The notes under the pieces are model-generated. The model did no database searches. It had not been told where the DNA came from and saw only the letters and a list, made by a program, of their open reading frames with translations. From the NCBI RefSeq assembly GCF_050624435.1, contig NC_134535.1:127397731-127461730 (forward strand): a stretch of DNA of 64,000 nt, given 5' to 3'. The position numbers and the translations under genes were made by a program. Origin of the DNA: Tenrec ecaudatus. Its lineage: Eukaryota; Chordata; Mammalia; Afrosoricida; Tenrecidae. Positions 34,023 through 44,836 of this stretch are shown here, piece by piece; the stretch's first letter is position 1; each line of letters opens with the position of its first letter.

Positions 34023-34199
34023 GGGCTCTATCCTTGTAACTCATCCTCAAACACATGTCTACTTCCCTGCCTGTTTCCCTGCCCTTCCTCTGTTGTTAAG
34101 GCGATTGCTTTGTAATCTAGTTGGGATCGGGCTGTTTTGCGATGCTCTACTCTCATCCACAGTGTACTTGGTTGGACATATTCCCCTATATCCATGTCC
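34023..34199. other. Short intergenic segment
   Basis: Nothing recognised. Confidence 0.5.
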
Positions 34200-34440
34200 A
34201 TTTGCAGTCTTACAATATGACCTTGTTTGGAACTAGGATCGGTGCAGATGTAGTGACTTTGGTTAAAGTGAGGTTGTCCTGGATCAGGGTGCGCACACTG
34301 AAGGACGTAAACAGAGGAGAGGAGATCCTATGACATCGAGGTAGAGACAGGAGTGATAAAGCTGCAGGCCAAGGAATATAGCACTCATCACTTTCTATCA
34401 GAATGGCGGGCATTGCGAGGATGCTGTCACCACTCGCCTC
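34200..34440 (+). mobile_element. MaLR (MLT1-type) LTR fragment
   Basis: 'aatatgaccttgtttggaac' with 'gcagatgtagtgactttggt', then 'ggagtgataaagctgcaggc', follow the internal order of MLT1 LTRs. Confidence 0.7.
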
Positions 34441-34869
34441 CTCCCTCTGGAGAGTACCTCTATGCAAACCAGGTGTCTGGGCTCTTCTCTCTTCTGATGT
34501 GCCTTGAATAATGCTCACCAGAAAGCAGATACACAGCGCATAGCTGCTCAATGTCGGGAAGCTAATGTCTCAATTATATGAACATCATAAAGACCTGTTT
34601 TCTAGTTGTCTTCTGTGTGTCCTATTTGGCTCACGTTCTTGAGACACTACGTGCATGTACACATCTATGTCTCAGCTCTCCACCGCCTCTCCCCGTCCCA
34701 CTCCTGCATTGACCCCAGCTCCAGGGCTTCCTTGTATTTTTGCCACATGCACAAAACCTTCCTATCTTTGAGGCCCTGTATTTCCTAGTATCCTTGGTCA
34801 TTCCAGTTGGCATGGTTATTGTTGTCTTTCATCTTGGCAAGGCTCTGGTTCCCAGTGGTTTTGCCAAAC
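34441..34869. other. Intergenic sequence, nothing certain
   Basis: Perhaps an old L2-like piece at about 34620-34790; not supportable with confidence. Confidence 0.4.
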
Positions 34870-35184
34870 TCTAGTAGACTAGCTGCCGTTTCATAATTTA
34901 ATCACATGCAATGTTATACAATCACCTTCCACAATGTAATCTAATGTAATGTAATCAAAGAGTTGAAAGGAGAGTTCAGTAGGTTGTGGTCTGCCTTCAC
35001 ATTATAAATCGCTATTGTGGTAGAACGCTCTCTGCTTTGCACTCTTTCTGTTGCCTGATGCACAAATTTTATACTTTCCAGCCTCCATTGTTTCATGAGC
35101 CAATCCCTGAAAGTAAAGCGAGTCTCCCTCTCTCTCGGCCTCCATATCTTGTCTATCTACACATGTGTAGTGGAAGATGGAGCT

Positions 35185-35292
35185 TTCTACTCCAGTAAGT
35201 GTTATGATCTTGGGAACTCACCGGGACAGTTCTACTCTGGCCTGTAGAGTTGCTATGCATCAACATGGACTCATATGGATGGTAATGAGCGA
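35185..35292 (+). repeat. AfroSINE 3' fragment
   Basis: 'cagttctactctggcctgta' and 'gagttgctatgcatcaacat' mark the 3' half of a sense copy. Confidence 0.7.
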
Positions 35293-35302
35293 ATGGGATG
35301 CA

Positions 35303-35308
35303 TATATG

Positions 35309-35340
<32 letters not shown>

Positions 35341-35350
35341 AGTATATATA
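35303..35350. repeat. (TA)n(CA)n microsatellite
   Basis: Compound TA then CA dinucleotide run. Confidence 0.9.
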
Positions 35351-35494
35351 CCCCCATGCCACTAGTTCTGCTTCTGGAGAGAACACTGAATTATTATTAG
35401 ATGATCATTTCAGGTTTTAGATATCTCAAAAAAATTTTCACCAACTATATTATGAACTCCACAGTAGATGCTTTCTATTAAATGAAAAATATCC

Positions 35495-35706
35495 AAAGAA
35501 CTATTGGACATATATGACGTGCTAGCTACTGTTCTAAACGTCATGTTCGTATGTAGCCCTGAACAATCCTCAAACAACCCTAGCAGGGTGATAACCTTAT
35601 TATATCCGTGTTAGAAATTCAGGAACGGAGGCACAGGGAGTCATGCAATTGCCATGAGCCCAGGGCACCTGGCCTCAGAGCTCAGGTGCTAAGCTGCCTC
35701 CTCATG
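35495..35706 (+). repeat. MIR SINE
   Basis: 'gtgctagctactgttctaaa', 'aattcaggaacggaggcaca' and 'ggtgctaagctgcctcctc' are in MIR order. Confidence 0.8.
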
Positions 35707-36364
35707 AAGCCACTGAGTGTGTTACTAGCACCACCGTTGACCCTCTTGCCTTTGATTACTGAATGAGTGAAGGGACTGCAGGATGCCCTTCACCCCGCGG
35801 CCTCAGGAGCTGTGCATCTTGAAGGTGCCCGCAACAAATTGTCTTTGATTTTTAAGAGCTGGAAGCAGGTGATGGGTTTGCACTTTGACCCTGGCCCTGC
35901 TGCTATTGGTGTGGCGAAGTAAAATTTCTGAATATGAATCATATCCATCTGTCTATAACTCCCACCAAATAATTAGGTGTGATCATGCACAAAAGGCATG
36001 GAAGACTCGAGCTCGGGGGACTGGTCCCCTGGCTGTATGGACGAGGCACCCCAGGAGCATGGAAGCGAGAATTCCCGGGACCCTCAAGAAAGATGAGTCC
36101 CCAGCAGAGGATGTTTTTCAAGACCCCTGCCTGCAGTGGCAGAGGCAGGAGAGGCCACGCCACACCGAGTCCAGCACCAGCAGCGGCAGCGCTGAGACCA
36201 GAGACCAAGGGCCTGCAAGACTGGGAGGTAGAGCAGGGTTTCTGGCCCACAGAACGAGGCAGGACCAGGGCACCATGTGACTGAGAGGCTGAGGACCAAA
36301 GGGAAACTTGGCTACTGGCTGAGGAGAGGGTGCTGCTGTGGACAAAAGACCGCAACCTTAATTC
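35707..36364. other. Intergenic, GC-richer block
   Basis: About 36000-36300 has higher G+C and open frames on both strands, without recognisable protein content. It may be an unnamed repeat. No gene supported. Confidence 0.4.
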
Positions 36365-36870
36365 AAAGGTTTAAAAAAAAAAGTTTTATTGACATATAAT
36401 TCACATACCATACAATGCAATTCACTAGTACAATCATATTAAGAAGAATTGTGCAATCCTTACTATAATCAACTCTAGAACCTTTTTTCTCTCTTTTTAA
36501 ATTGTTTTATTAGGGACTCATAACTCTTATCACAAACTATACATACATCAATTGTGTAAAGCACATCTGTACATTCATTGCCCTGGAGCCTTTTCTTCCT
36601 TCTTGTACTCATGGTTGTTGGTGCTCCATTTCCCCACAACTTCACCTGCCATGCCCTAGAACTCATTAATCCAGTTGCCGTCTCTAGATTCCCCTGTCCT
36701 GGATTCCCTATACAGAAACACTTACAAAACAAAGACAAAACCCCAAAGAGAACCCAACCAAAAACCAAACAAAACAGACAAACCTCAATTGAAAAGAAAG
36801 CAGAAAATATTAAAAAAAAAACAAAAACTGGGAGAAACTTAAAATTGGCCCCAAAGGAGATGAAATGATC
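36365..36870 (-). mobile_element. Old L1-like 3' end, antisense, with a nested young retroposon
   Basis: 'ttattgacatataattcaca' with 'taccatacaatg' is the complement of an old L1-type 3' terminus. It resumes after the nested insert with 'cttcttgtactcatgg' and 'aaacctcaattgaaaagaaa', colinear with 57370-57720. Confidence 0.65.
36486..36596 (-). mobile_element. Young retroposon 3' end, nested, antisense
   Basis: 'gttttattagggactcataa', then 'tcaattgtgtaaagcacatc' and 'attcattgccc', match the 3' terminus of the 12208-14455 element. A T/C-rich motif (ccttttttct / ccttttcttc) flanks both ends, suggesting a decayed target duplication. Confidence 0.75.
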
Positions 36871-36894
36871 AGAGGGACATCATGTTTGGAGAAG

Positions 36895-37083
36895 TAGTGG
36901 GGCAGCGAAAAAGAACATCGCTGACAATGGCTGGACACAGTGGCTGCATCCATGGCCTTGAACAGCAAGAACAACTGTGAGGACAGCCCAGGACCGGACA
37001 GGGCTTTCTTCTGCTGTGCACAGGGTGGCTGTGAGTAGAAACCGACTTGATGACACACAACAACAGCAGCAGCAGCAGCAGCA
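36895..37083 (+). mobile_element. RTE-type LINE extreme 3' end with CAA/CAG tail
   Basis: 'tggacacagtggctgcatcc', 'tgtgcacagggtggctgtga' and 'accgacttgatgacacacaa' form the RTE 3' terminus. It ends in (CAA)n(CAG)n, the characteristic non-poly-A tail. Confidence 0.8.
37060..37083. repeat. (CAA)n(CAG)6 tail microsatellite
   Basis: Trinucleotide run at the RTE 3' end. Confidence 0.9.
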
Positions 37084-38239
37084 CCCACATTTCAGTCCTG
37101 GCCTGGTATCCATTGGCCATCCTCAAAGCGAGGAATCAGAACCAAGCTGACGTTCAAGGACTACCAATCCCATAGCCTTGGGTTAGTGGTCATTTGTTTC
37201 TTTCCCCACTGGGACATTTTATTTTTAAGTTCAAGGAAGTATTTCAGTCCCTCAAATCTGCTACATCTGAGTTTAAAGTAAAGTCCAGTTCGCTTAGTGG
37301 GGTTTCCAATCTGTGTCCTGGTGTGGCCTATGCAGGATGTTGCACATTGAAAGGACAGAGTGTAAAGTCCTAGTATTACATGGTCTGGGTCACCAAGGGC
37401 TGGAGAGAAAAAGTAAAAATTAGGAAGATTAGGGGATATTCTCCCCTTCTCTGTTACAAATCACCTTCTCTGACACGAACATGCCCCCTTGCCACCTGTT
37501 GATGTGTTTCACTAACAACTCTTACAGGAGGGTCTGTGGATTTGGGATGACCTTAGCACACTGATGTGTGGCAGAAACTGATTGGTCTTCTCCCTCTCTC
37601 TCCAACCTGAGAACCTGACCCCAGCTGGAGAGAGGCCACCTCACTTAAAGTGGTTTTTAGGACGTTCAAACAGGAGAGGCACACTGCTTCATTGCTCGGG
37701 GGACCAGAGTATCTGTCACATTTTTGTGATGCTAATTTGTGGGTAACCTGTTCAGTTCTGCAGTAACCCCCATAATTGTGAGTGTGGTCTGAGAGTGCTG
37801 TGCGGGCACTGTAGGGGTTCATGAGTCAGAGGAGAGAAGTGGAGTGCCCGGGAGGACCTGCAGGTGTTGGGAGGACGGAGAATGGAGGGATGTCTGACCT
37901 CTGTTGGTCGTGGACTGGCGTGGAGATGGGGTTTCCTGTCCCTTAGGTAGCTAAAGGAGGTCAGATAGGGCTCCCACACCCTTAAACTGTTGTGTGCTTC
38001 TTTTTGAACCCCCACTTCACAGCTGCAGATGTGGGTGCCCTGGTGGACCTGCCCTTTGCACCGTGGTAAGGAATGCCAGCTGTTGGGTGGGAACGTCTTT
38101 CTCTCCACTCTGGGATGATGTTGGCTCTTCTGGGCAGCAGCTAGGGATTCAGGAAGAGGAGCCCAGGGGCTCTCTCTCTCTCTGGACATGGGTGGAATGT
38201 AGATAATTATAAAATAAAAATTTAATTCAGATCTTTAGT
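37084..38239. other. Unique intergenic sequence
   Basis: No repeat, exon or RNA gene recognised. Confidence 0.5.
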
Positions 38240-38370
38240 TTTCAAGTGATCTTTTTCTTATTGTTAAATTTTAACAATGGGTACAAATCCTTTATTAGAT
38301 ATGTGTTTTGCAATTATTTTCTCTCAAGCTGTCTTTTTATTGTCTTAAGACAGTCTTTTTTTTTCTTCTA
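38240..38370 (-). mobile_element. L1 fragment, antisense
   Basis: 'caaatcctttattagatatg' followed by 'tgttttgcaattattttctc' is the complement of a well-known L1 ORF2 3' segment. Confidence 0.65.
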
Positions 38371-38689
38371 TTGTCTCCCTTTTCTTTAGTGACATTGATT
38401 ACATCACACAGTTCCCACCCTCCCAGAATCAACTGGATAGCAGTGAGTTTGGTGAGTTTTGGTTTTCGGAGTTGCTCCTTCTCTGTTCTATGCGTTTGTT
38501 TACTGCTTTCCCCGCCCTCCCTGGAGTTTCCTTCTAGTCATCTAGGTTGCTGCTGATCTTAAGTAGATAATTCTTCAAGGAACATCATGTTTAAGGCCGA
38601 CATTCTTTACTAGTTAAACTATTATTTGACTCAAAGAAAACTTCTGGGAATAGTTTGGGTGTGAGTTTTAAAGATGATCTCAGGGCAGT
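38371..38689. other. AT-rich intergenic sequence
   Basis: Nothing supportable. Confidence 0.4.
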
Positions 38690-39010
38690 AGTTTCAGGGT
38701 TTATCCAGCTTCCATAGCTCCTGACAGTCCAGAGTCCATGAGAATGTGAAGTTCCGTTCTGCATCCGCTTCCTCCCCCGCTCCCTTTGATAAAGCTCCTT
38801 CTCTGGAATCTTGGATCAAAATGTTCAGTAATGGGAGCTGGATGCCTCCCCGTTCTGGTCTCGAGGCAGTTGTGCACGGAGTCCATAGTTACTCACCTTC
38901 TCTCCCTGGTCTTGACCTTCCTCCTCCTGCAGCGCCAGGTGATTAGAGGTCCATGGTCTTGCCTTGGGCGGCCACTGCAAGCTTTGAAGACCCCAGGCAC
39001 TACATCATGG
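38690..39010 (-). repeat. Old member of the afrotherian retroposon lineage, antisense
   Basis: The reverse complement of 38701-38850 aligns with 3565-3690. Near 38980-39010 'gctttgaagaccccaggcac' resembles the module found at 53660 and in the young copies. Confidence 0.6.
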
Positions 39011-39959
39011 ACAGCAGCATTCAACATGTTCTTAGACCAAGAAATTAGATGTTCCATTAAAATGAAATATTTTAAAAAGCTGAAAATTGAAAAGGAAAAC
39101 AAAAAAGAACCTAACTGGGCATCCATTTAGTGTGGCTTGTACTGTCCTTCTGTTCAGGGGGGTGGACAACGCTCCGCCCCGATCCTCCCCCAAGGATTCT
39201 CCTGGCTAGCTGCCGGCTTCCCCAGGTGTCTGACAGCGAGGAGAGTTTAAGTAGGGATTAAGTATAAATTAATGGTAAGGATATAGTGTTCATTTTATTA
39301 GATGTGAAGATAGCCTTGTGGTTGTTTTCTGAAGCATCTTTATCTTTTAGAGATACTGAAGTTTTTAATGGGCAGGAAGGACTGATGTTTGCAAGTCACC
39401 CTAGTATTTTCACCCCCCAAAATAAGGGAGATACTGGAGAATGGAGATGAGGAGGGACTTGTTAACACTGGCTGATAGGTGTGTGCCATCCCTTATACTA
39501 GTCTGCCTTCCTTGTGTGTACTGTGGCACATTTGCATATTGAAAAAATGCCTCCAACTTTGTCTCTTGCCAGCCTAGCACTTCCTCCCTACAATAACAAT
39601 GCCTTTTTTTTAGGAAAAGAGAAGTGTCTTTATTTATAGATATATGAAAGTATATACAGATCATCTTTAAAGTCTGAAAAATAAACTTTATTATCCAAGG
39701 AGAAAATTGAAAATATTTCAAATTAAAAGGCCAATATATTAAAATCAATTGTATTTTTTAATAAAAGATTTTATTCAAAGATCATTTTATTGGGGGTGAC
39801 TATTTTTTAAATATATTTCTTTACACAAATGCAAATGTAAATAGGAGGGTAAGTAAAAAAGGAAACGTTGCTGCAAAATCATAGAAACCTTTATTAAACA
39901 GAAATATCAAGCTGCAAAAACTATCATGTCATCTGAGTCTCTATATTTCTGAAGGTGAT
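39011..39959. other. AT-rich intergenic sequence
   Basis: No feature supportable; probably old repeat debris. Confidence 0.4.
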
Positions 39960-40905
39960 ATTGTATCCCTCTAACCTCTCCCGGAAGGGTCCTGTGCTCT
40001 TTCAGTCACACCGTGTTGAGACGTTAGTTTTGGCCTCCTTGAGGGACTCAAAGAATATTCCTTTAAAGTGTTCTTTAACTACCCCCCACAGTCGGGTTAT
40101 AAGGAAGGGATGATTCAACCAAGGTGCAGGATAGCACCGATGAACCACACAGCATCCCTCTAGTTCCTGAATGCTTCCTCCCCCCACTACCATGACCCAG
40201 TTCTACCTTGCAGATCTGGCTAGACCAGAGAACACACACTGGTACAGATAAGAGCTCTAGACACAGGACAGACAAAGCCCTCAGGAACAGTAGTGGGAGT
40301 AGCGATATCACGAGAGTAGAGGGAGGGAGAAGGGTGAGAAAGGGGAAGCCCATCGCAAGGTTGGTTATATAGCCCCCCCCCACCCCCAAAGCTTAAACAC
40401 TAGCGCTGAGGTGCTTCCTCCACCACTGGTTCCACAAGATTGTCCACCCAAAGGGGACGAATAACAGAAATGTGGGTGAAGGGAGACAACGGACAGCGTA
40501 AGATATGAAATAATAATAATATACAATTGATCAAGGATTCCTGAGGGCGGGAGGGTGGGAAGGCAGGGGACACAAGAGGAGCTGATACCAAGGGCTCCAG
40601 GAGAGAGTGTTTGGGAAATGGTGATGGCAGCATATGTGCAAACATGCTGGATACAGTCGATGTATGGAATGTTATAAGAGCTGCTAATAGCCGCCAATAA
40701 AATGACTTTTAAAATGTTCTTTAAGTTTTGGGGAACAGACAGTCGTCTGATGGGGCAAGACCAGGGCTGTGGGGTAGATGTGGTATGGTTTCCCAGGGAA
40801 ATTCTCTCGGGCAGCACTTCCTACCCCCGAAGGAGGAGCAAGCACGTTGTTGTGATGGAAACAAACAAACAAATTCTCATGAAAGATGTTGAACAAGCAA
40901 GCTAG
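39960..40905 (-). pseudogene. Mariner-type transposase remnant interrupted by a retroposon
   Basis: On the minus strand, 40896-40725 encodes a degraded block with HHNNVLAP and VLPHQTTVCSPKLKEHFK. This resembles the mariner catalytic C-terminal region (HDNA..H, then LPHPPYSPDLAPCD-like, then PKLKEHLKG). Beyond the insert, 40078-40005 continues with KEHFKGIFFESLKEAKTNV. The retroposon insertion and its target duplication fall in the KEHFK segment, which is why these residues appear on both sides. Several stops; not functional. Family assignment within mariner is uncertain. Confidence 0.65.
40079..40724 (+). mobile_element. Retroposon (same lineage), 5'-truncated, with 14-bp target duplication
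   Basis: The flanking direct repeats aaagtgttctttaa (40065-40078) and aaaatgttctttaa (40711-40724) match at 13 of 14 positions. The inserted body is about 40079-40710 and ends with 'cgccaataaaatga', matching the 3' end of the 12208-14455 copy. More diverged than the young copies. A C-run lies at about 40373-40380. Confidence 0.8.
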
Positions 40906-40939
40906 GAGGCGGAGGTGGGGGGAGAGAGATGCTGTGCTT

Positions 40940-41140
40940 CATGGAGCTCGCCCAGGAGCAGAAGTCCAAAGGAGACACGGACCTTCCCCAGGGCTGACAC
41001 AGAGAAAGCCTTCCCTCAGAGCCAGGGTCCTGAATGCAGACATCTAGCCTCCATAAGTGATGAGAAAATCAAAGTATGTTTGTTGAATCCACCGGTTTGT
41101 GGTATTTCTCTCAGCAGAGCTGAGGACCAGGATCCAAGGA
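40940..41140 (+). mobile_element. MaLR (MLT1-type) LTR 3' part
   Basis: 'ctagcctccataagtgatga', then 'gaaaatcaaagta' and 'ccaccggtttgtggtatttc', are typical of an MLT1 3' region. Confidence 0.7.
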
Positions 41141-41226
41141 CTGCAGGTGACTTCCAGGATCTGGAAAGGGCCAAGGAGCAGTCTTCCCTAGAGATGCCGG
41201 GGAGCACAGCCCTGTGACATGAGCTC

Positions 41227-41738
41227 TGTGGCAGATCCATAATCTCCTGTCAACTAGATTGAAGGGGTGGAGCCTGTCAATCAGGTCATAGCCAATGGTG
41301 CCTCTGTGAGGGCATGGCTTTCTCCCGAGGACTCTAGAAACTCCTGTCTTTCTCCCTGGAGGTGGGACATACATACTTGCTGCTTTGTCTTCTTGTTGAC
41401 AAGCCACATGGAGCTATGCTGATGGAGCCAGAGCCATAGAGCTGGAGAAGTCAAGTGGAGACCCATGCCAGTGCTGAGATGCTTCCACCGTCACTGGATC
41501 CACAAGACTTTCCACCCATAGGCCTGGGATCTTCCTGCATTTAGCATGAGTTGCATGAGTCTGAAGAGCAATTTAAAGACTAGTATTGAACATATGGACT
41601 AATATCAGACTCATGGACTTGATCTAGACTGAACTGGGATGTTTCCTTACTATACAATTACTCTTTGATATAAAGCACTGTCTTATACATATTTGAGCAT
41701 CTCTGGGTTTGTTTCTCTAGTCTTCTCGGACTAACACA
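41227..41738 (+). mobile_element. Solo LTR, ERVL-like afrotherian family (copy 2)
   Basis: 512 bp, TGT at the start and ACA at the end. Flanking 5-mers agctc/agccc match at 4 of 5, consistent with a 5-bp retroviral target duplication. It aligns end to end with 1576-2089. No internal viral sequence adjacent. Confidence 0.8.
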
Positions 41739-41894
41739 AGCCCTGTGTCAGACTTTGGCCTCCTGACCTGAAGGGTAATGCATTTGCGTGGTTGAGGCCA
41801 CTCACTCTGTGACCCCAGCAATGGGAAATGAGCACTTTGTGTTTCGAACGTGTTGCCAGGTCAGGGCCGGGAGCAGAAGCAGCATGAATTCCTC

Positions 41895-42130
41895 ACGATA
41901 GTACATGCAGTCTGGCATCTGACGGATCTGAGTGCGAGTCCAGGATCCGTCACCGTCTTGCTGTGTGATTTTGGGCAAGGTACTTCGCTTTACTTCTCTG
42001 AAGTGAAGAGAGACCAATAGTAGCACCCGTCCCCTAAGGCTGCTTGCTACCAGGATTCAATCACAGAATGCTTATGAAATACGTGGAGCAGTGTCAATGC
42101 TCAGAAAGGATGGCTGTCAATACTATTATT
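41895..42130 (+). repeat. MIR SINE
   Basis: 'cttgctgtgtgattttgggc' followed by 'aaggtacttc', then 'gaatgcttatgaaatacgtg', are in MIR order. Confidence 0.8.
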
Positions 42131-42812
42131 GATGATACGTTATGATTCTTAGCATTCTCACCCTCCACCCTCCAGGTCTCATCTTCCTCTCCCCAGACTC
42201 CTCAAAGATCCAAGAGATGCCACATAAATCAACCTTTGGTTTCTACCACAAAGAGCCTCCCTCGGCTCGAGGGTTTGTTTTCCTGGGTGGGGGGCCCATT
42301 TCCCAAGAGGTGGTCCATGTTTGGCATCATGGACCCTGCTGAAGCCATCTCCAGGCAGGGTCCCCAGGATTGCATGTCACTTGGGTGACTGAATGATCAG
42401 CCAGTTTCAGGTGAGTGGCTCCTCTTTCTTGGTGTTTCCGCTGAGCCATGGTCTGGGGTTGCCAACCCAAAGCACAACATACAGGCCAGTGAAGCAATGT
42501 TATCCTCACCTAGAGGAGAGACGGAACAAAGTCTGCCTCCCTTGTTGTGCCAGCAAGTCCATTCCCACCGCCAATGCTGAGCTGGCGCTCTGCCTGCTCA
42601 TCTCGTGTACTGCAGGTGAGGGACCGCGTGCCCACTGGGAAAAGCTCTAGGAACGAAGTTGCCCAGGCACCACATACACACATGTACATGACAGAGAGAG
42701 AAGGTGTATCACGGTAGTGGGGAGCTTTCCATAGAAGGAGAAAAAACGAGGGAAGAGAAAGATGCTGTGTTTATAGACTCCATGAACAGGACCTGAGACT
42801 TTCAATTTAGGC
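42131..42812. other. Unique intergenic sequence
   Basis: Nothing recognised. Confidence 0.5.
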
Positions 42813-43012
42813 CAGTGGTTCTCAACCTTCCTCATACTGTGACACTTTAATACAGTTCCTCATGTGGTAGTGACCACCCGCTCCTAAACTATAAAATTAT
42901 TTCCATTGCTACTCCATCACTGTCATTTTGCTACTGTTATGAATCGGGTGACCCCTGTAAAAGGGTCGTTTGACACCTACAGGGGTCGTGACCCACAGGT
43001 TGAGAACCGCTG
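42813..43012 (+). mobile_element. Intact 200-bp SPIN/URR1-type hAT MITE
   Basis: Starts cagtggttctcaacc and ends ggttgagaaccgctg, so the terminal 15 bp are inverted repeats with one mismatch. Flanking 8-mers atttaggc and gattaggc agree at the last six positions, the 8-bp hAT target duplication with decay. The interior has 'aagggtcgtttgacacctac', as in SPIN/URR1 non-autonomous elements. No coding capacity. Confidence 0.9.
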
Positions 43013-44836
43013 GATTAGGCTTTCCAGGAGGTGGGGAAAGCTGCGTGCTAGACTGCTTTCCCGTTTCCCCCACATTTTCCAAAGCTGACTTTTCTTCCTT
43101 CCCCGACGAAGGGCACCCTGAGGCCATGGTTGACAGAGACTTTCAGAGTGGTGAGAACCTCTCAACGTCTCCAGCAATTGCTAATCCACTTCCACTTGAG
43201 CTCACCGCCTCCTGAGGCAAGCCCATGCTGCCCCCACACCCCTCGTGGTTAGTCCTCACTTGCAGCCTGTAAGCCCCATCCTTGACCTTGATCTCTAGGG
43301 TCACCCGGGTGAGTTGCCCTAGTCTTTACCAATGAAACTCTCAATCCTTTTGGAAGGGCATGGGGAGGTAGAAGAGACACGGGAGGTGGAGATCTGGCTC
43401 CAGGCCCAGCTCTGCCACGTACGTGCTGTTGGCCTTGGCCGAAGTGATGGTTTTGGGGACCCCGGTTTCAAGTGTGAAAAAGACACAGCAACCTCTCCCT
43501 TTTTCGGATCATCGTGAGGCTTCGTGGAAAGCTCCCTGCAGCCAGACAAGAGTGGACGTCGGTGAGTGCTCAGGCCGCACCTTTTGGCTCCTTCACAGCT
43601 CCTTGGGGAGGACGTTTGGAGGTGTTCCAATCCGCCTCCTCTCTGTTGTTCTGGGAATGCAGAGTACAGACTCCGGCTTCCTCTGTAACCGCGCCCACCC
43701 ACCCCACCCCACCCCCGCTACCCCCCAGGCACTGATGTCTTCTTCCCCAGAAATACTCCCTTAGTCCTAGCTCTGACCTCCGCTCACCACACTGCACCCT
43801 TCTTGGCATGGATACGTCCAGGCCTGGTCTCGCAAACGTTTAGGACCGCAGGCATGCACTTGGTTCGCCATGTTGGCACAATCATTGCCCACATCTGGCA
43901 CCTTCTCGCCCCCCACCCCCCAGGCCACCCTTGTTCGCTTCGGTGGCTTCCTGGTCAGCTTGCTGCTCCGATCACCTTCTGCACCCCCTTCTCAGCTCCT
44001 CCATCTCCTTTCCTCACCATCTGTCTCTCCTCCCAGCGGTGAGGATGAGCGGCAGCCAAACCGACCTGGTGGTGACGTAGGGACATGGGAGGAGGGGGGA
44101 TATTATTTGCTTCTAGAGCTGGCTGCAGGTGGGTGGGGGGCATGATTATTCACCTCTTGTCCCCGCCATGTCTGCCTTCTGGAGGGGTTGCTTGTGGCTG
44201 GATCAGCAGAGTGGCTCACCCAGAGCGGACTGCACTTTCCACTGAAACTAAACGAAACTCAACTCAACTAAACTAAACAAACGAATAAACAAGAAGCCCT
44301 TTTGGGGATTAGTATGGATGCAGAATGCCATGTCCCTAGACCCAGTAATTGACAACCGAGTCCTGATTCTCTTGGGACACTGATTTCTGAGATCCAGGAA
44401 TTGGGTGACCATTCAGGTCATCCACCTTAGGTGTCCTTCTGAATCTTGAAGGAATGAGTTCCCTGGAACCCCCTTCAGGTTCAACAAGGGCTTTTCAGGT
44501 CAACCACCTCCTGGCGAGCATTTTGCCTTAGGTGTTGGCTTTCTTTGGAAAATTAATCTCCTATGCAGCTAGCTGGTAGAAGTAGGACTCCAGGGTCCGA
44601 CTGGAGGCATGTCCTTGGTGAGTGTCTGTGTAACCTGCCCCATCCTGGGATGCTCTGATGAAATAAAAATAGCAATGGCCTATATAGCCCACTTTCATTG
44701 GCCACTCTTAGAAAGTTCCCCCCACAGGTTTGGACGACACTGCCTGATTTGAGTTTTCCATCCACAATAACTATCTTTTGTTATACTACTTTCCCCCACA
44801 TTTTATACTTTTAATCATTTAGCACATAAAACTGTA
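43013..44836. other. Unique intergenic sequence with one MIR
   Basis: About 43365-43500 looks like a MIR ('ccagctctgccacgtacgtg', then 'gttggccttggccgaagtg'). 44240-44290 is a CAAAA/AACT-type simple stretch. The 44560-44830 part may include the 3' UTR of the adjacent processed pseudogene. No functional gene. Confidence 0.5.

Larger units (their letters stand above)
34870..35400 (+). mobile_element. Old LTR (ERVL/MaLR-type) interrupted by an AfroSINE fragment
   Basis: 'catgagccaatccctgaaag' and, beyond the insert, 'agttctgcttctggagagaa' give the 3' half of a mammalian-wide LTR. The AfroSINE piece and a TA/CA repeat lie between. Confidence 0.5.

Noticed and set aside
36000-36300. Open frames on both strands in a GC-richer block
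   Set aside because: No protein similarity, splice sites or codon pattern; probably an unnamed repeat or chance.
44560-44836. 3' UTR and poly-A end of the CWC15 retrocopy
   Set aside because: No clear poly-T (minus-strand poly-A) or target duplication could be located, so the end was set at the stop codon.
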